Program-made: the position numbers and the translations under genes
In this document: one piece after another, positions 26,327-40,320 of the stretch
Layout: each line of letters begins with the position of its first letter
How positions within the stretch are numbered: position 1 is the first letter of the stretch
Notes under the pieces: model-generated
Database searches by the model: none
What the model was told of the DNA's origin: nothing
What the model saw: the letters and a program-made list of their open reading frames with translations, nothing else
NCBI GenBank assembly: GCA_013365365.1
Contig: JABVXU010000316.1
Span: forward strand, 1-64,000
Source: Cruorifilaria tuberocauda
Taxonomy: Eukaryota; Nematoda; Chromadorea; Rhabditida; Onchocercidae
Direction of reading: 5' to 3'
DNA length: 64,000 nt

Positions 26327-29300
26327 AATAACTAATAAATAAATTAAAAAAAAAAAGAGTTTCTATTTTAAATAAAACTTTTATAAATTTCGTAAAGATT
26401 AAGAAAAAAAAAACAATTAATTTTTAATTTTCGTTCTTCCCTTCTTTCACACTCAAACATTCTGCATTCAAAATTAGCTAATTAACTCTTGAAAAAAAAA
26501 AAAAGGAATTTACAACTGTTAACAATAGAATCTATAAAGGTTAGAAGTAAATTTCGAAATAATCATCTGCCAATTTCCAATAAATTTCATTGAAAAATTT
26601 CATCCAAAAAATTTAATTATTAATATTTCATCGTTTATCATGGTAATTTTTACCACCGTAAATCATAATCATAATTCATAATTCATAAATCATAATTTTT
26701 TTCAGAGAAAAAAAAAAGGTGTGTCAAAATGTAAAAAATTTAGATGAAACAATAGAAATATTTTCAACTTAGTTGAAAACATAAAACAAATTAATTATAT
26801 CTTTTCAAAAAACTTTTTTTTTGAATTAAATTTCAAACTTTTTTCTTGTAAAACTTTTATAAATTATGAATGAATACAGGATAGATATATTATTGTTGTG
26901 ATGTTTTAGATTAGTTAATCTTAATCAATTTGAACAAATGGAGGGAAGAAAAAGATAAGAGTGAAAATGAAAGGAAATTATGATTTATCATGAAAATATT
27001 TAGCTTTATCTCTTATTTTGTTTACTTCCTATTTTGATCGATTATATTTTCAAAAAACAGATTTAAAGAATATAGAAAACAAAAAATTTCAATTTCTTTA
27101 AATTTCTCATTTTAAGAAAGTTCAATAGCCGACCAATAATTCTTCTTTCTTCTCTTTTTGTTTTTTTGTTTTTTTTTTGTTTATTTCTAATTTAAAATTA
27201 ATCAATTATAAGTGTATTTTATATGCCCTTGACAATTTGAAATTATTTGTATCCCGATTGAATGGCATTCTTATCTTCTTCGTCTTACGTTAATTTCATT
27301 AAAATCATCCTTTTACTATCGTTATTCATCATAACTTTAACCTTTGTAATACTCTTATTGTGAAGTTCATTTTTAAATTTCCAATGCTATTTATCCAAAT
27401 GATTATTTAGAAAAAAGAAAAAAAGAAGAAAGTGCTTTTTTTTTTGCACATTATCATTTGAAAATCCATTTGGGAAAAATTTTTCACTTCAATTATATTA
27501 GCTATAGAGGAATGGATGATAATTCTTTAAAAAATTTTTATTCTAAAATCTAAACATAGTAAAATCGATTGAAAGGTTTAAAATACAATTTTCAAATTTC
27601 AGATGCTTAATTTTATCAAATATTTTCTATTGAAAAATTTTATAGCTTAAAATTTATTTTCAATTGTTAAATTGAAATTATCAAAAAAATAAATGTTTGT
27701 TTTTCAACAAAAATTTTTAACTTACTTTTCGCTTTTTTACTTATATTACAAAAAATATGAAATGAAAACGTAAAGCTAATTTCTTTTCCTCTCTTCAATA
27801 ATTAGTTAGCATTCATTTTTAATTCGTATAATTTTACTAAAAAAAGAAAATAAATAAATAAATAAACTTTACTTTGGCGTAGTGCCAAAGTTTTTTTCTT
27901 TTTTTCTTTTTTTTTTTTTTTTTTGCAAGCAAAAGCAATAATAATTACATGAGAATTGCGTAAACAACACAAAGTATATCGCCTAAGGCCAATGAATCTC
28001 ATAAAAATTTAATACAGTAATCCTGAAGCTTTGTTTATGGTTAAGTTGCACTATTCTGTAAAGAGAAAAGCAGGGGAGGAAAAAAAAAACACATCAATTT
28101 CAGGAAATAGTACATTTCAATCAATTTGACCACTTCGTTAAATGATATTATAAACTTCTTGGAGGAAAAAAAAAAGTAAAACTAAGCATATATTTTTTTT
28201 TCTTTGTGATAAAAAACGATTATCATTTAATGATAATTTATTTTATCGCAATTTCTATTTTCTTTTATTTAATTTCAATCTAAATTTCATTCGGAGAAAA
28301 ATTATTATAGATTAACTATTAATCATTAACTGAATATACTAATTTAACAAAAAGCACATATATTATTAAATAAATTAAAAAAAAAAAATATATATATATA
28401 TCTATATAACCATTTCATTTATCTTAACTAAAATTAATTTATTGATATCTATTTATTATCAATTTAATCTACCTTAATCTATTTTAAGGTATATACTTTT
28501 ATCGTCTATTTATCTTATCTGAAATTAATTTGCTGATCTATTTGTTATCAATTTAATCAATTTTATCTAATTCTTTATCAATCTCTCTATCAAAGTAACT
28601 TAGTAAAAATTACATATATTATTAAATAAATAAAATATATATATATATATATGCATCCTATTTATCTTATTTAAAATTAATTTACTGATTTATTTCTTAT
28701 CAATTTAATCAACCTAATTCATTTCTTTATCAATCTCTCTCTCTCTATCAAACTTATCTTATTTTTTTTTCGTTTTACTTTTTTCCTCTCTTCCTCTTTG
28801 ACGGGTTTTAAGAAAGATAAGGGTGTACTTTTTGTTATGCTCATTGCTGTTAAAGTTATATTGAATGAAGTGTTTTTGGACATATCAACCGGATGTACTT
28901 TTCATTGCATCACTCATTTAATTTTCATTTCACTCTTGTCAAACTTTTCCTCTTTCCTCTTTTTTTCGACATATTTATCTTCTTTCCCTCTCTCCCTCTA
29001 CCCCTCTCCCTCTCTCTTTCTCCATTTTCGACATTTTGTTGGGACAAAAAGTTCTTTTTCTTTTTTTTTTGAAAACTTTTATTATAGCACCATTTTCCTC
29101 CTCTCAAATCGTTCATATTTTTCTTTTATTTTTTTTTACTCTTATCGTTTCCACTTTTTTATTTCTTCATCTGAAAAATTATTCTCGTTCTTTTTTTTTT
29201 TTGCAGAAAAAAAAGTTTAGGAAGAAAGAGCTTGAGAGGGTAAAAAAAAAAAATTGCATGTCCTTTTCATAAGAGAAATTTGCAAAATTTCAAAATTTAC

Positions 29301-32300
29301 TCTATTAGATGAAAGAAAGAGAGAAAGAGAGAGAGAGAAAGGGAGAGGGAGAGATAAAAACGGAAACATTATCCTATTTTATTGCATCATCAAATGATGA
29401 ACATATTATTGTCATTTTTCCGTATCAGTTAATATTTTATTTATATCTATCTCTTCGTTTTTTTTTTTTTTTTCAATGAAGAAATTAAAACAAAAGATAT
29501 ATTTGATGGAATGATAAGAATGATAAGAAGATGAAAAGGAAGGAATAGCGAAGAAAAAATTAGCAATATTATTGGAATGTAGCATGTACTTTTAATGCTA
29601 GTGATAGTTTATCACTTAAAGATAAAAGGAAAGTAATGCATTCCTTCATAAATGATATGATTGTAAGATGAAATTATCAGTTAATTTTATGTAAATAAAT
29701 ATCATAAAATTAATCATTTATTTAGTTAAATAAGCAATAAAATTTAAATTTATTCAATTTAACTGGTTTTTTTTTCTTTGTTTTATTTATTAAACATTTA
29801 TGAAATCTTTGATAAAAAAAAAATTTTTTTTTTATCACATTTGTTTAGATTCTTATAGCTTTTGCAATTATATGTTGCAGCTTTATCTAATTTAATCCTC
29901 ATTTTTGAATTAAATTCCAATTTAAAGAATTAGCTCATCTTTCAATATTTCTGAAATAATTAATAATAATAATAATAATAAATGATAGTAATAATTATGA
30001 TAATAATAATAATAATAATTAATAGTAATAATAATAATAATAATAATGATAATAATAATTATTATAATAATTAATAATTAATAATAATAAGTTTTCATAA
30101 TCAAAAGCATTAAAAATGCCCAAAAATAGCGTGATCAGTGAGATTGTACAACATCAGCAATTTTTTTACTTAATTTTATAAATTAATTAAACTTAACAAG
30201 TTGATATTTCAGCAGTTGTAAACTGAAGTAATACTAATAATAGTAATAAGTTTTCATAAACAAAATTTGTTTTTTCATAGCGAATGATTAAAGTGAATGT
30301 GAAATAGTTTGATAGATTTATAAGAATTCACGAATGATTAAATCTTTTGCTATTTTCGTCGTAAAATCTTCAATCATTTTTCGCCACAATCGTAATTATT
30401 GTTTCAGCTGATAAAATTCTTGCATATAATTTAGATTTAATCTATAAGATGCATTGGTTTTTTGTTAGATATTATCATTTATGTGCTTAGGAAATTTGAA
30501 ATATCAAAAAAAAAAAATCTTCATAACCTTTCGTGCTCCCTGACCTTCCCATCCAGGTTCTAAGGGAGTAACATTTATTATAATTTCGCATCTTGCATAA
30601 ATTGATTTCTAACAGAAATAACTAGTACATTTCTCCTTTTTTAATTGTCTATTTAAATTGTTTTTTTTTTTCAAACATAACATTTCATATTATTTATTGA
30701 ATGAATAATATTAGAAATACAATAAATCTCAGAAGAAATATTAGAAGTAAGTTATCAAAAGTACATAATTACAGATTCTGTAAATGCGAGAAATTAATGG
30801 AATCAATAATTTTAAGAAATATTATAAAAATCATGAATTTCTAAAATGAATATTCCTTCATCCGTATCATCGATCATCATTTTCGACGATCTGAGGATAT
30901 GGATGATACGGCAAGAACAAATTTATAATATGTTGAATAATCAACATTAATAAGCTTAAATCATAAATGATAATCTAAACAAAAAAGTAGAATTATGGTA
31001 AAGGAATAATTATTTCAGTTCATGTTATTACTTATAGCAATGCAATATTATCAATATCAAATATCAGTAGTGAGTTATGATTAATTCTAATATTATTTAT
31101 CCGATTTAATTTAAAATAAAATTCAATGATTTCATATATCATTTGAAAGATAAAAAATGTTAAAATGATAAATATAATCATATTTGTTTTCACTTATCAG
31201 TGGTTTAATTATCAATAGTTTAAACATTCATTTATCAATACTTTAAAAATATTATCACAGTTATGCATTAATATTTTTTCATTTCTTTATTAGCTATTAA
31301 AGAAGAAAAGGTAGAAAGAACAAAGCATACTTTTTTCCTCAATAGTTTGCTTTTTGGTAGTACCAATTTTGAAAAATAGAAATTACTTTTCGATATTACT
31401 ATTTTTACTTTTATAATATTCTTAAGATAATAACATAATAATTATTGATAATGGATGATGAGATATGATAATGCAATAAACTTGCATTAACTTATCAAAT
31501 AGTAAACTTAATAAATAGTTATTTTATATATACTTTATTATGTAATTCAAAAATATTATAAAAGTAAAAATAGTAATATCGAAAATTAATTTCTATTTTT
31601 TAAAATTAATTTCAAATAAATCGAAAAATTATCACTCCTATTAACGAATAACGAATGATATGTCAATTTCTTGATGAAATATATAATAAAGTGAAATTTC
31701 TTTCATTATTTTTTTAAAAGTAATTTTTTTTTTGCTGTAAATTTTATAAGTCGATTTCAAATAAATCGATAAATTTCATTAAATATATTTAATTAATTTT
31801 TTTTCAGAATAAAAACACACACAGCTTAAAAAAATTTCAACTCGAATTTAAACATTTTTGCAGTATTTATACTTTTATTAATTAATTTTGAATAACAATT
31901 GTTATCATTCATCGATCAGCATTTGTAATTTTAATGGTTCTATACAGTAATCAACATGAGACAGTAATTCAATGGTTTTGTACAGTAATCAGTATAAGAC
32001 AGTAATTCAATGAATTTCAGATAGTAATTCAATGAAATAAAAAAAATTTTTTTAACAACGCTAAATACTTTAACGAATATTTTTTTTATTTAGTAATCAT
32101 ATAAATCGTTCAGATCATATAAATCGTTAAGATAGTAATTCAATGATAAATCGTTCATACAGTAATCATATAAATCTTTAGCAAAATAAAAATATAACTA
32201 CTGAATGAAAAAAATAAAATTTTCAATTATTAACATTTTGATTTTAGCTCAAATTATTAATTAATTGAATTTAAAAGATTATATTACAATCGAACATGTA

Positions 32301-33204
32301 TACGGTATATTAAATAAGGTGATACGGATGCTAAAAGTATTTTATAAGGATTGTACTTTCATTTCATTTATGGTTATTTCTTGAAAAATTACATTCTCAT
32401 ATGATATTTTTAAATTTGAAAAAATACTTGATCGTTTAAAATAACCATTTTATAGCTTTTGCATTAAGTTGTCAAATAATGACACTTAATTTTATCACTC
32501 CAATAAACGAATAACAAATGATATATCAATTTCTTGATCCATATTTTTAAAATTTGTAAGAGAAGCAAGCAAGCTAATTCTATCCCGATGGTTTTTTTTT
32601 TAATCTGATAAAATGGATGAAATAAAAAAAGAAGTGCTTTTAAATAAACTCAAATTTAAACTTAAATCAAACTTAAATGAGCACTTTAAATGAACTTAAT
32701 GAACAGTTTACAGCCTTCATTTCTACAATTTCCATTTTTTCTTTTTTGCTTTTGATAAATTTCTCTTTCACTTTGGCAATTTTGATTTCAATATTGAAAG
32801 AATGCATACTTCAAAAAAATTTGCTCAAAAATGTTTTTTAATCATCGATTAACAAACAATCTATGATTATCATTCATTTGGAGTGGTATAATAATATCGA
32901 ATATTTGAAATTTTAAATATGTTATAAATAGTTTTGATGAATTTATTCATGGCTTAAATAATCAAACATTATGCAAGATATGTGTTTGGATGAATTTTTG
33001 AAATTTCATTAAATGATTCAAAAATTGAGAATTTATTGAAAAATACTGAAATTGAAAATTACAGCATATTCATAAATAGAAATGAATAACAAATAAATGA
33101 ATAAATAAACAGTAATAAAAGGATAAAATTACAGCATTCATAAACATGAATAACTAATAAACAAATGGATAAATAATAAATAAAAAACAAACATATAAAT
33201 AAAA

Positions 33205-33239
<35 letters not shown>

Positions 33240-33430
33240 AGGAAACATTCCCATTGCTTTTATCGTTTTTCCTTTTACCTTTTTTTTTTCTTCTATTCCA
33301 TCAAATGTTATTTTTAAATACAACAAATTAATTCAAATGTAAATGTATAAACAATGAAAATATTTTAGCTTTTAAGATCACACATACTTAACTATCATTT
33401 ATCTATTCAATCAATATTTCATAAAAAAAA
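26327..33430. other. AT-rich stretch, probably a long intron of the gene at 23531
   Basis: No strong plus-strand exon was found. It holds an (AT)n-bearing repeated block at 28330-28760 (two 'ATTAAATAAA..TATATATATA' segments followed by TTATCTTA..AAAATTAATTT), (AAT)n-like tracts at 29957-30090, (GA)n at 29308-29355, (TAAA)n at 33200-33240, and a 45-base direct repeat at 31628-31676 and 32492-32541. An exon-like minus-strand island at 30504-30608 is listed separately. Confidence 0.5.
30504..30608 (-). CDS. Exon-like island on the minus strand, unknown product
   Basis: On the minus strand a pyrimidine-rich acceptor (TTATTTCTGTTAG) is followed by a 34-codon frame reading [13 protein letters not shown] then [18 protein letters not shown] before running into poly-T and a stop. 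The segment has the highest GC for several kb, and Trp, Pro, Gly and Arg appear where the background codes mostly for Ile, Asn, Lys and Phe. It could be a last exon of a gene nested in the long plus-strand intron, or a fragment of a degraded gene. No tRNA or 5S-like fold was apparent. Confidence 0.3.
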   Translation of the reverse strand, partial: KSIYARCEIIINVTPLEPGWEGQGARKVMKIFFF

Positions 33431-33780
33431 AAAATAACATTTGTTACATTTATGGAAATCTCCTTTTTTTTCTCAAATTCATTTTGCAAATTCATTGAAT
33501 TTTTTATAAAATACTGAGTATTTGTTTATTTATTTATTTATTTATGATTTTTAAAAATAAAAATCAAATAATTTCTAAAGTATTATCAGATTATTTTTTA
33601 AAATAACATTTGTTACATTTATAGAAATCTTCTCTTTTTTTAAAATTCATTTTAAAAATTCATAGATTTTTTTTGTAAAATACTGAATCTTTATTTATTA
33701 TTCATCGACTATGTTTATTTGTTTATAATTTTTAAAAATGAAAATCAAATAATTTCTAAAGTTTTCTCAGATAATTTGTT
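33431..33780. repeat. Two-copy tandem duplication of about 170 bp
   Basis: Copies start AAAATAACATTTGTTACATT at 33431 and about 33599, share GAAATCT, AAATACTGA, a (TTTA)n segment, and end AAATCAAATAATTTCTAAAG. The second copy ends about 55 bases before the last exon at 33837, so the duplication lies at the 3' end of that intron. Confidence 0.8.
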
Positions 33781-33836
33781 AATTGAATTAATATATTATG
33801 AAATTTATCATGATTCTAATTTTTTTTATTTTCCAG

Positions 33837-33926
33837 CATTCTGCATCAAATTCCATCAATGGATCATATCCACAATCATCACAACAATCAGCAATGCTTA
33901 CGGTTGATAATGATCCATCATGTTGA
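33837..33926 (+). CDS. Last coding exon, probably of the low-complexity protein gene
   Basis: A consensus acceptor (TTTTTTTATTTTCCAG) ends at 33836. The next 29 codons in phase 0 read HSASNSINGSYPQSSQQSA then MLTVDNDPSC and stop at 33924-33926. The Ser/Asn/Gln-rich composition resembles the protein starting at 23531, whose two candidate donors (25496 and 26243) are both in phase 0, so the exons join in frame without adjustment. AATAAA follows at 34225-34230, giving a 3' UTR of about 300 bases. The join across roughly 7.6 kb of intron is inference. Confidence 0.55.
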   Translation, partial: HSASNSINGSYPQSSQQSAMLTVDNDPSC

Positions 33927-34224
33927 TTACAATTACTACTATACTCATAAATCACATAAGTAATTTGGTTTCAATTGGAAAAGAAAACAAAGAGGATGAA
34001 TGGAAATCGAAGAGAAAATGATATCTTATAATGGTGATAAAAAATTGATAAGAAAAAATACTTAATATATAATTTATTATTACTATTGTTTATGCATTTA
34101 TTTATCAATAACATTATACAATTCATTATTACTCATATGTCTTCCAGAAAAAACAAAAACAGAAATGAAAGTAAGGTTAAGAGTAGTTCTGAAAAATTAT
34201 GAATATTTTAATTTAGTAATTTAC

Positions 34225-34230
34225 AATAAA
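34225..34230 (+). terminator. AATAAA polyadenylation signal
   Basis: Canonical signal about 300 bases after the stop at 33926. Confidence 0.45.
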
Positions 34231-35349
34231 AGTTTTATGCTATTATAATTAATTGTAAAATTAATTTGAAATAATCATTCTTCTCTTGGATTAATCGATG
34301 ATAATGGCGATGTAATTTTGATTCAATGTGAAATTTGATTGAAAACTTTGATCAGATTAGATTATCATTATCATTATGTGATAACACTGAAGCACTGATT
34401 ATTCATCATTCATAACTAAATTAGCAACTATTGTTTATTGTTTACAATTTAATTGTTCCAATTTACTTAACGCAAAAAAAAAAAAAAAAAACGAAGTTTG
34501 TGTAATATCTTTGCTAAATCTGAAATTTTGATAATGATAATTGCCAATCAATTTATCAATCTGTAATATCTTTTGCTAAATCTAAAATCCTTTGCTAATC
34601 CTGAACATAATGATAATTTGTCAATTAATTTATCAAATATTAATTTTTGCTTTGAAATAGGAAAATTGCAAAACAATCATTCAATGTTAGCTTACATCAT
34701 ACAATTATTTAGTATTTTGTCCGATCTAGAATGAATAATCATGCTAAAAATAAAAGATAAAAAAAAAAAAATTATCAAATGATAATCAGAATGGAAAAGA
34801 GAGCAAAAATGCATCATCAAATAATAATTTTAAATTATGTGCGAAATGAATAGGAGAAAGAATTGATATATTTCATTTTTTTGCATTAATCAAATATGAT
34901 AAAATTTGCTGATATGATAAAGCATCCTGTGAAAGAACAATAATACAGTAAATTTGACCAAAAGCTAAATTATGTAAGCTTGGAATTTGTAGAAAGAAAA
35001 ATATTTAAGGGAGAAAAAAAAAAAAGAAAGAACTGTTATCATTATCAAATGATTGTACTGATTGCTATGTATGTTTAATGAATTGTTATTATTTTTGTTT
35101 ATCTATCCAATTCAAATGTTTTGTTTTCTTATTTGATAAATATTATTAATGTATAAAGTAAATTAACAAAATTATGCTTTCTCTTTTTTTTTTATCGTTT
35201 GTTTGTTTACTTTTTTTTTTAATCTAGATTAAGTATTATTTTTCTTTCACAATAAAATTATTATAAATTTATTCCCTCAAATACAGTACTTTTTAAGAGT
35301 TACACAAAAAAAAAAATTACAAAAAAAGAAATGGAAAATAAGAGCTATT

Positions 35350-35695
35350 TCGGTAATAGTATAATAATTAATCATATAAAATGAATTTAGGAAACATTTG
35401 AAAATTTATATTCGAATTTATCAGTTTTTATCAGTTTATCAGAATTTATCAGAAGTATAAAAATTAAATAAATTTTATGCAGATTTTAGTAATACTAACA
35501 CTTTCAAATATCTTTTTATTCAGTAATCGTATCATAATTAATCATTATAATTTAATAAAAATTTGAAAATATATATTCGAATTCTCGAATTTATTAATTT
35601 ATCAGTAATTATTAGTATAAAAATTAAATAGTATACAGACCAAAAAAGAAAAAAAATTTTTTTTCAATAATACTAATACTTTCAAATATCTTTTT
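35350..35695. repeat. Two-copy tandem duplication of about 170 bp, diverged
   Basis: Copies begin GTAATAGTATAATAATTAATCA (35353) and GTAATCGTATCATAATTAATC (about 35523), share TTGAAAATTTATATTCGAATT-like and TATCAG segments, and end ACTTTCAAATATCTTTTT. The copies differ by several small indels. Confidence 0.65.
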
Positions 35696-37236
35696 GAAGA
35701 CCAATGAGAGTAATAAAAATGAATATCATTTAGCATATTATGTGATTTTGTTAGCTACTTTAAGCTGTTTTATTGAGTAAGTAAAAAATCATAGCTACAA
35801 GTCATAGCTGAATTTATTAACCTAGTTCTGGATCATATTGAGTCATTAGCTACAGTGCGAAAAGAAAGTATGAATTAATTTTGAAACGTGATACAAAATG
35901 ATATTTCAGACTGGATCAAAGAGAATAAAAAGAAAAACAAAAAATAAGATTTACTTTTATGTAACAATCTGGGAACCTGAAAAATATAAAAAAATTAAAT
36001 TACAATAATTTTGAAAATTAAAATTAAACATTTTTTTTTTAGGTTTTAAATAATTTTCAAATTCTTTCTCATTCAAATGTATGATATTAAAAAAAAATTT
36101 TTAATAAATATTTAAAAAAATAAAATAAGATAATAAAATAAAAGAAAAAAAAAAGCACAGTAGTAAAGAATAAAGAAATGAATTATCAACTTTATCAAAA
36201 AAAAAAAAGACCGTTTTAAAATAAAAATTCAATAAATTGCATAGAGACCAAAATTAACAACACTAAAACAACTTTTACGAATATTTTTTTTTTTAAAACA
36301 ATCAATATAAATTATAATATTAATTTTTTAGATTTCAAAAAAATTTTTTTTTCCACTCAAAAAGGAAATTTATTTTATCACTAAAAGATTATGTAAATGA
36401 TTAAAAAATGATAGCAGGAAATAAAGTGATGAATTAATGGACGAAAATTGAATTGAATGATACAAAATTGTTATCGCATACCTTTCAATTCTTTTTTTTT
36501 TTTCATTCTTCCTCCTGCCATTTTAAAATATTTAAAAGCCTAAAAAAGTAACAAAATCACCTGCTAATTTCTTATTCTTATCATTTACATCTTCCTAGCT
36601 TATCCTTCTAGCTTGTTACCTTACCGTAATAATAAGTTTCATTAAAAGAGCTGATTGTTTTGATTTTTTTTTTTTTGTCGAAAACAAACTTTATGACTGT
36701 TTTTTCTTTCGTTTAATTTAATATTTAATTTGAATGAATCGATAATTCTTGATTTACTTAATCTATTAAGAATGAAAGGAATTTTTCACGCTTATTTTAA
36801 AATTATTACAACTTCACGGCAAATTTTCATTCAGTAAAAATGGATAAATAATTAAATACTCTGTAGGAATTAAATAATGAAATAATAAAATAATGCATAA
36901 TAGAATGGATAGTGTAATTAATGAAAATAAGGATAAAATAAGGATAGTAATAAGGATAAATGAGAAAAGAATAAAGTTAATTCGAAATGATTTACATCAT
37001 TTGTATTTGTACGTACAGCTATTTTGGAAATTAAAATTTTAAATTATCTAGATCTTAATTAATATTAAGAATCAAATTCCTTTCTATTAATTTCATTAAA
37101 TTTTAACTAAAATGTATAAATATAGAACTAAATATATAAATATATGAATACATAACTAAAATATATAAATATCTGAATACATAAATACTAAAACGCATGG
37201 ATACAAAAATTTAAACTACTTTCAAAGTCTCAATTT

Positions 37237-37537
37237 CAAGTATATTAACTTGTAATTTGTGCATTTATAAATATGAAAATACATAACTATTAAAATAGAT
37301 CAATATTTTTTCAACTCTCTCAACCTAAAAGAAACAAGAAAAAAAATTTTTTTTTTTCGCTATTTTCGTTTTCACCAACTTTATTTATTTTTAGTTAATT
37401 TTAGAAAAAAAAAATTAAAAATCAAGTTGGATAGTTTTGATTATCTTCATTAAATAATTGCAAAATTCGAATTGTAAATTTAAGATAATTTAAATTAAAA
37501 TATTTATAAATGCACAAATTATAAGTTAATATACTTG
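37237..37537. repeat. Inverted repeat with 38-bp arms, spacer 225 bp
   Basis: Arm 37237-37274 starts CAAGTATATTAACTTGTAAT; the reverse complement of 37500-37537 is identical except for one base (G/A). The arms could form a fold-back structure. No target-site duplication or coding capacity was seen. Confidence 0.85.
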
Positions 37538-40130
37538 TAATTAAGATCAAAGAAAAAAAAAGACGGTATTCATCGAAAAATATTTTAATTTCGTTTTTTT
37601 TCTTTTTCAATTTTTTTCCCCTCCTCTACACCCTCTTTTATAAGCAATTTTTCTTTTAGTACTCAAGATGGTACTTTACGAGAAAAAAAAAAGTCATCAT
37701 CACTTAAACCATATTTAAACCATGAAGAAGAGGTTCTAATTTTTTTTTTTTTTTGTTTTGTTTTATTTAATTTTTGAATGTTTAAATAAAATTTTAAATT
37801 TATAAAAGAAAAAATGGATTTTTTTTGATATAAAAAAATTATTTGATGATAGAAATTTAGTTATTCAGTTTTTTTTAATATTAAAATTGCTTTTATCTAA
37901 AATTTTCCAATTAATTTTACTCAACCATATTCATATATGCTTCATATTTTTGCAAATATAAACAAAGAAAAAAAACTGAAATATTATTTTTTTTTAAAGA
38001 AAAAAAAAACGAACAATTTGAACATTATTATCATTTTTTTGATGCTAACAGAGTAATGCTCAAAATTTTCTCAATTTATTTATTAAACAAACAATTTGTT
38101 TACCATATTACCCATCCTTTAATTATTATTTATTTCTAATAATTTGCAATTATTATTCAAAAAAAAAATTCTTTTAATATTATTTAAAATTTCGAAAATT
38201 TTTTTTTATTGTAATTAAAATTTTTTTTACTGTAATTTTAAACCAAAATTACTGTAATTTAAATGATATACGTGTTATTACTATTGTTGTTATTGTTATT
38301 ACTATTATTTATCATCATCATTATCGTTATTATTATTGTTATTACTTTTGATTATCATTATTACTATTACTGTTATTATTATTGTCGTTATTATTACTAT
38401 AATTTTATTATTATAATCATCAATTATTAATTATTATTATCATTATTAAATTATCATTATCAGTATTAATTATTATTGGCTTCATTGCTCACTATTATTA
38501 TCAACTATTTATTTTCTCTTTTTCTTGATATGATGATTCTTAATGATAACAAAACTGTATGTTACAAATACAAAGAATTAAGTTATATCTATAATATATA
38601 GCTATAAAATTTTGATATGATAATTCTTATTGTTAAATAACTATATTATAGATATATCCAGGAATCTCAAAGGTAATCAATTAAAAAAAAAAAAAAAAAA
38701 AACTAATTTTAACCTATAACCTTAATCAATCCTATAAAATCTGTAATCTTATTCAAAAAAACTAACTTATAGCCTTATCCATTTCAAAAAAAAAAGTAAA
38801 TTTTAACTTATTCATTAATTTTGCCATCAGTGAAATTTTTTTTTTAAATAAATAATATTTATTTTGCATCGAAGATATTCTCATCTTATCAACAATAACA
38901 TCATATCAGCAAAAATTAATCTCTATTCTTTTTTTTCTTTTTTCACAATACAAACATGAATTTTAGCACCAAATAAATTCATCAAAACTCTTCTAAAATG
39001 ATTAAAATTGTTTTTTTTTTGCATGGGAGAAAAATTTCATCCTATCATTATGAAATCATCATATCAGATCTTTGTTTTTTTTTTTTTTTATTTTTTATCA
39101 TTCACATCCTATCATCAATCGTATCATATCAGATCTTTCTTTTTCCTTTTTTTTTTTTCGTTCTTTTCCATTTTCATAATAAAATCATCAGTTTTTATCA
39201 TACCAAAATAGTTTCATTAAAATGAATAATATTAATTACATTTTGAATAATTTTTTTCTTTTTTTCTTTTCTCACATCAAACTATCATATCAAAAATTGG
39301 TCAAATGCATTTGAGGACAAATGTTAAAATCTAAAATTATTGCTTTTTTTTTCATCATTTTTTTCCCCTCCTCTCTTTCTCATTCCCTTTCTCTTTTCTC
39401 CCCCCCCTCTCTCTCTCTCTCTCTCTTCTCTTTTTATTTATCCATGAAAATTTTAATTCATTCTCATTTATTTCGATTTTCAATCAAACTCTCTCTCTCT
39501 CTCTCTTTCTTCTAATCTTACTTATTCCTCAAAAAATTTATCACTCTCTAATCAATGGTTTGAAAATTAAACTTATATGAGTTTTTTTTTTTTTTTTTTA
39601 TCCTTCTGATATTATTCCTATTGCAATCCATACTTTTCTAAATAATATGATTTTTTTTTAAAATTCAATCCAAAAGTACATAGCACTCAAAAGATGAAAA
39701 AAAAAGAAATAAGAGAAAAGAAAAGAAAAGAAAAAGAAAGAAAGAAAGAAAAGAAAAGAAATTTTTAATCGAAAAGATATATGCATTTAATAGTTTATCC
39801 AATTAGAATCGGAAAAATTTTTTTTATTTTCAAATCGTAAATAAATTTTTTTTTAAATAATTAAATTTTATGTAAGTTGATAAGAAATTTTAAAATTTCA
39901 AATTCATTAATTATTGTTAAATTTATCACTTTCAATTTCAATCAGTTTTAATTTCAAATTAATTAATTATTGTTAAATATAATCATTCATCGTTTTTGTT
40001 TTTGTCTTTTTTTGATTTTCAATATTTGTAATTTTAGAAGCTAGAAATTGAATAATGCTTATTGATTTATAGGAATCAACGGTTATATTTGTAACAGTTT
40101 GTGAAGAATTAAATTGGATGGAAAATTTTT

Positions 40131-40320
40131 TGCAATCACTTTTATCGTATCATCGAACTGATAAATTCAAAATGAAATGATTGAATAATCATTTCAAGAA
40201 TTAAATCAATGGTAATAGATCAGCTAAATGAAAAAGAGAAATTTCCAATCACTTTTATCGTATCATCGAACTGATAAGTTCAAAATGAAATGATTGAATA
40301 ATCATTTTAAGAATTAAATT
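40131..40320. repeat. Direct repeat, two copies about 80 bp, offset 110 bp
   Basis: CAATCACTTTTATCGTATCA begins at about 40133 and 40247. Both are followed by CGAACTGATAA-TTCAAAATG and end at AGAATTAAAT. The intervening 30-base segment is unrelated. Confidence 0.85.

Noticed and set aside
28798..29220. 140-codon frame rich in Phe/Ser/Leu
   Set aside because: Mostly translation of T-rich and CT-rich sequence and lacking an ATG at its left end; the initial GFKKDKGVLFVMLIAVKV part is the only protein-like piece and has no clear splice support.
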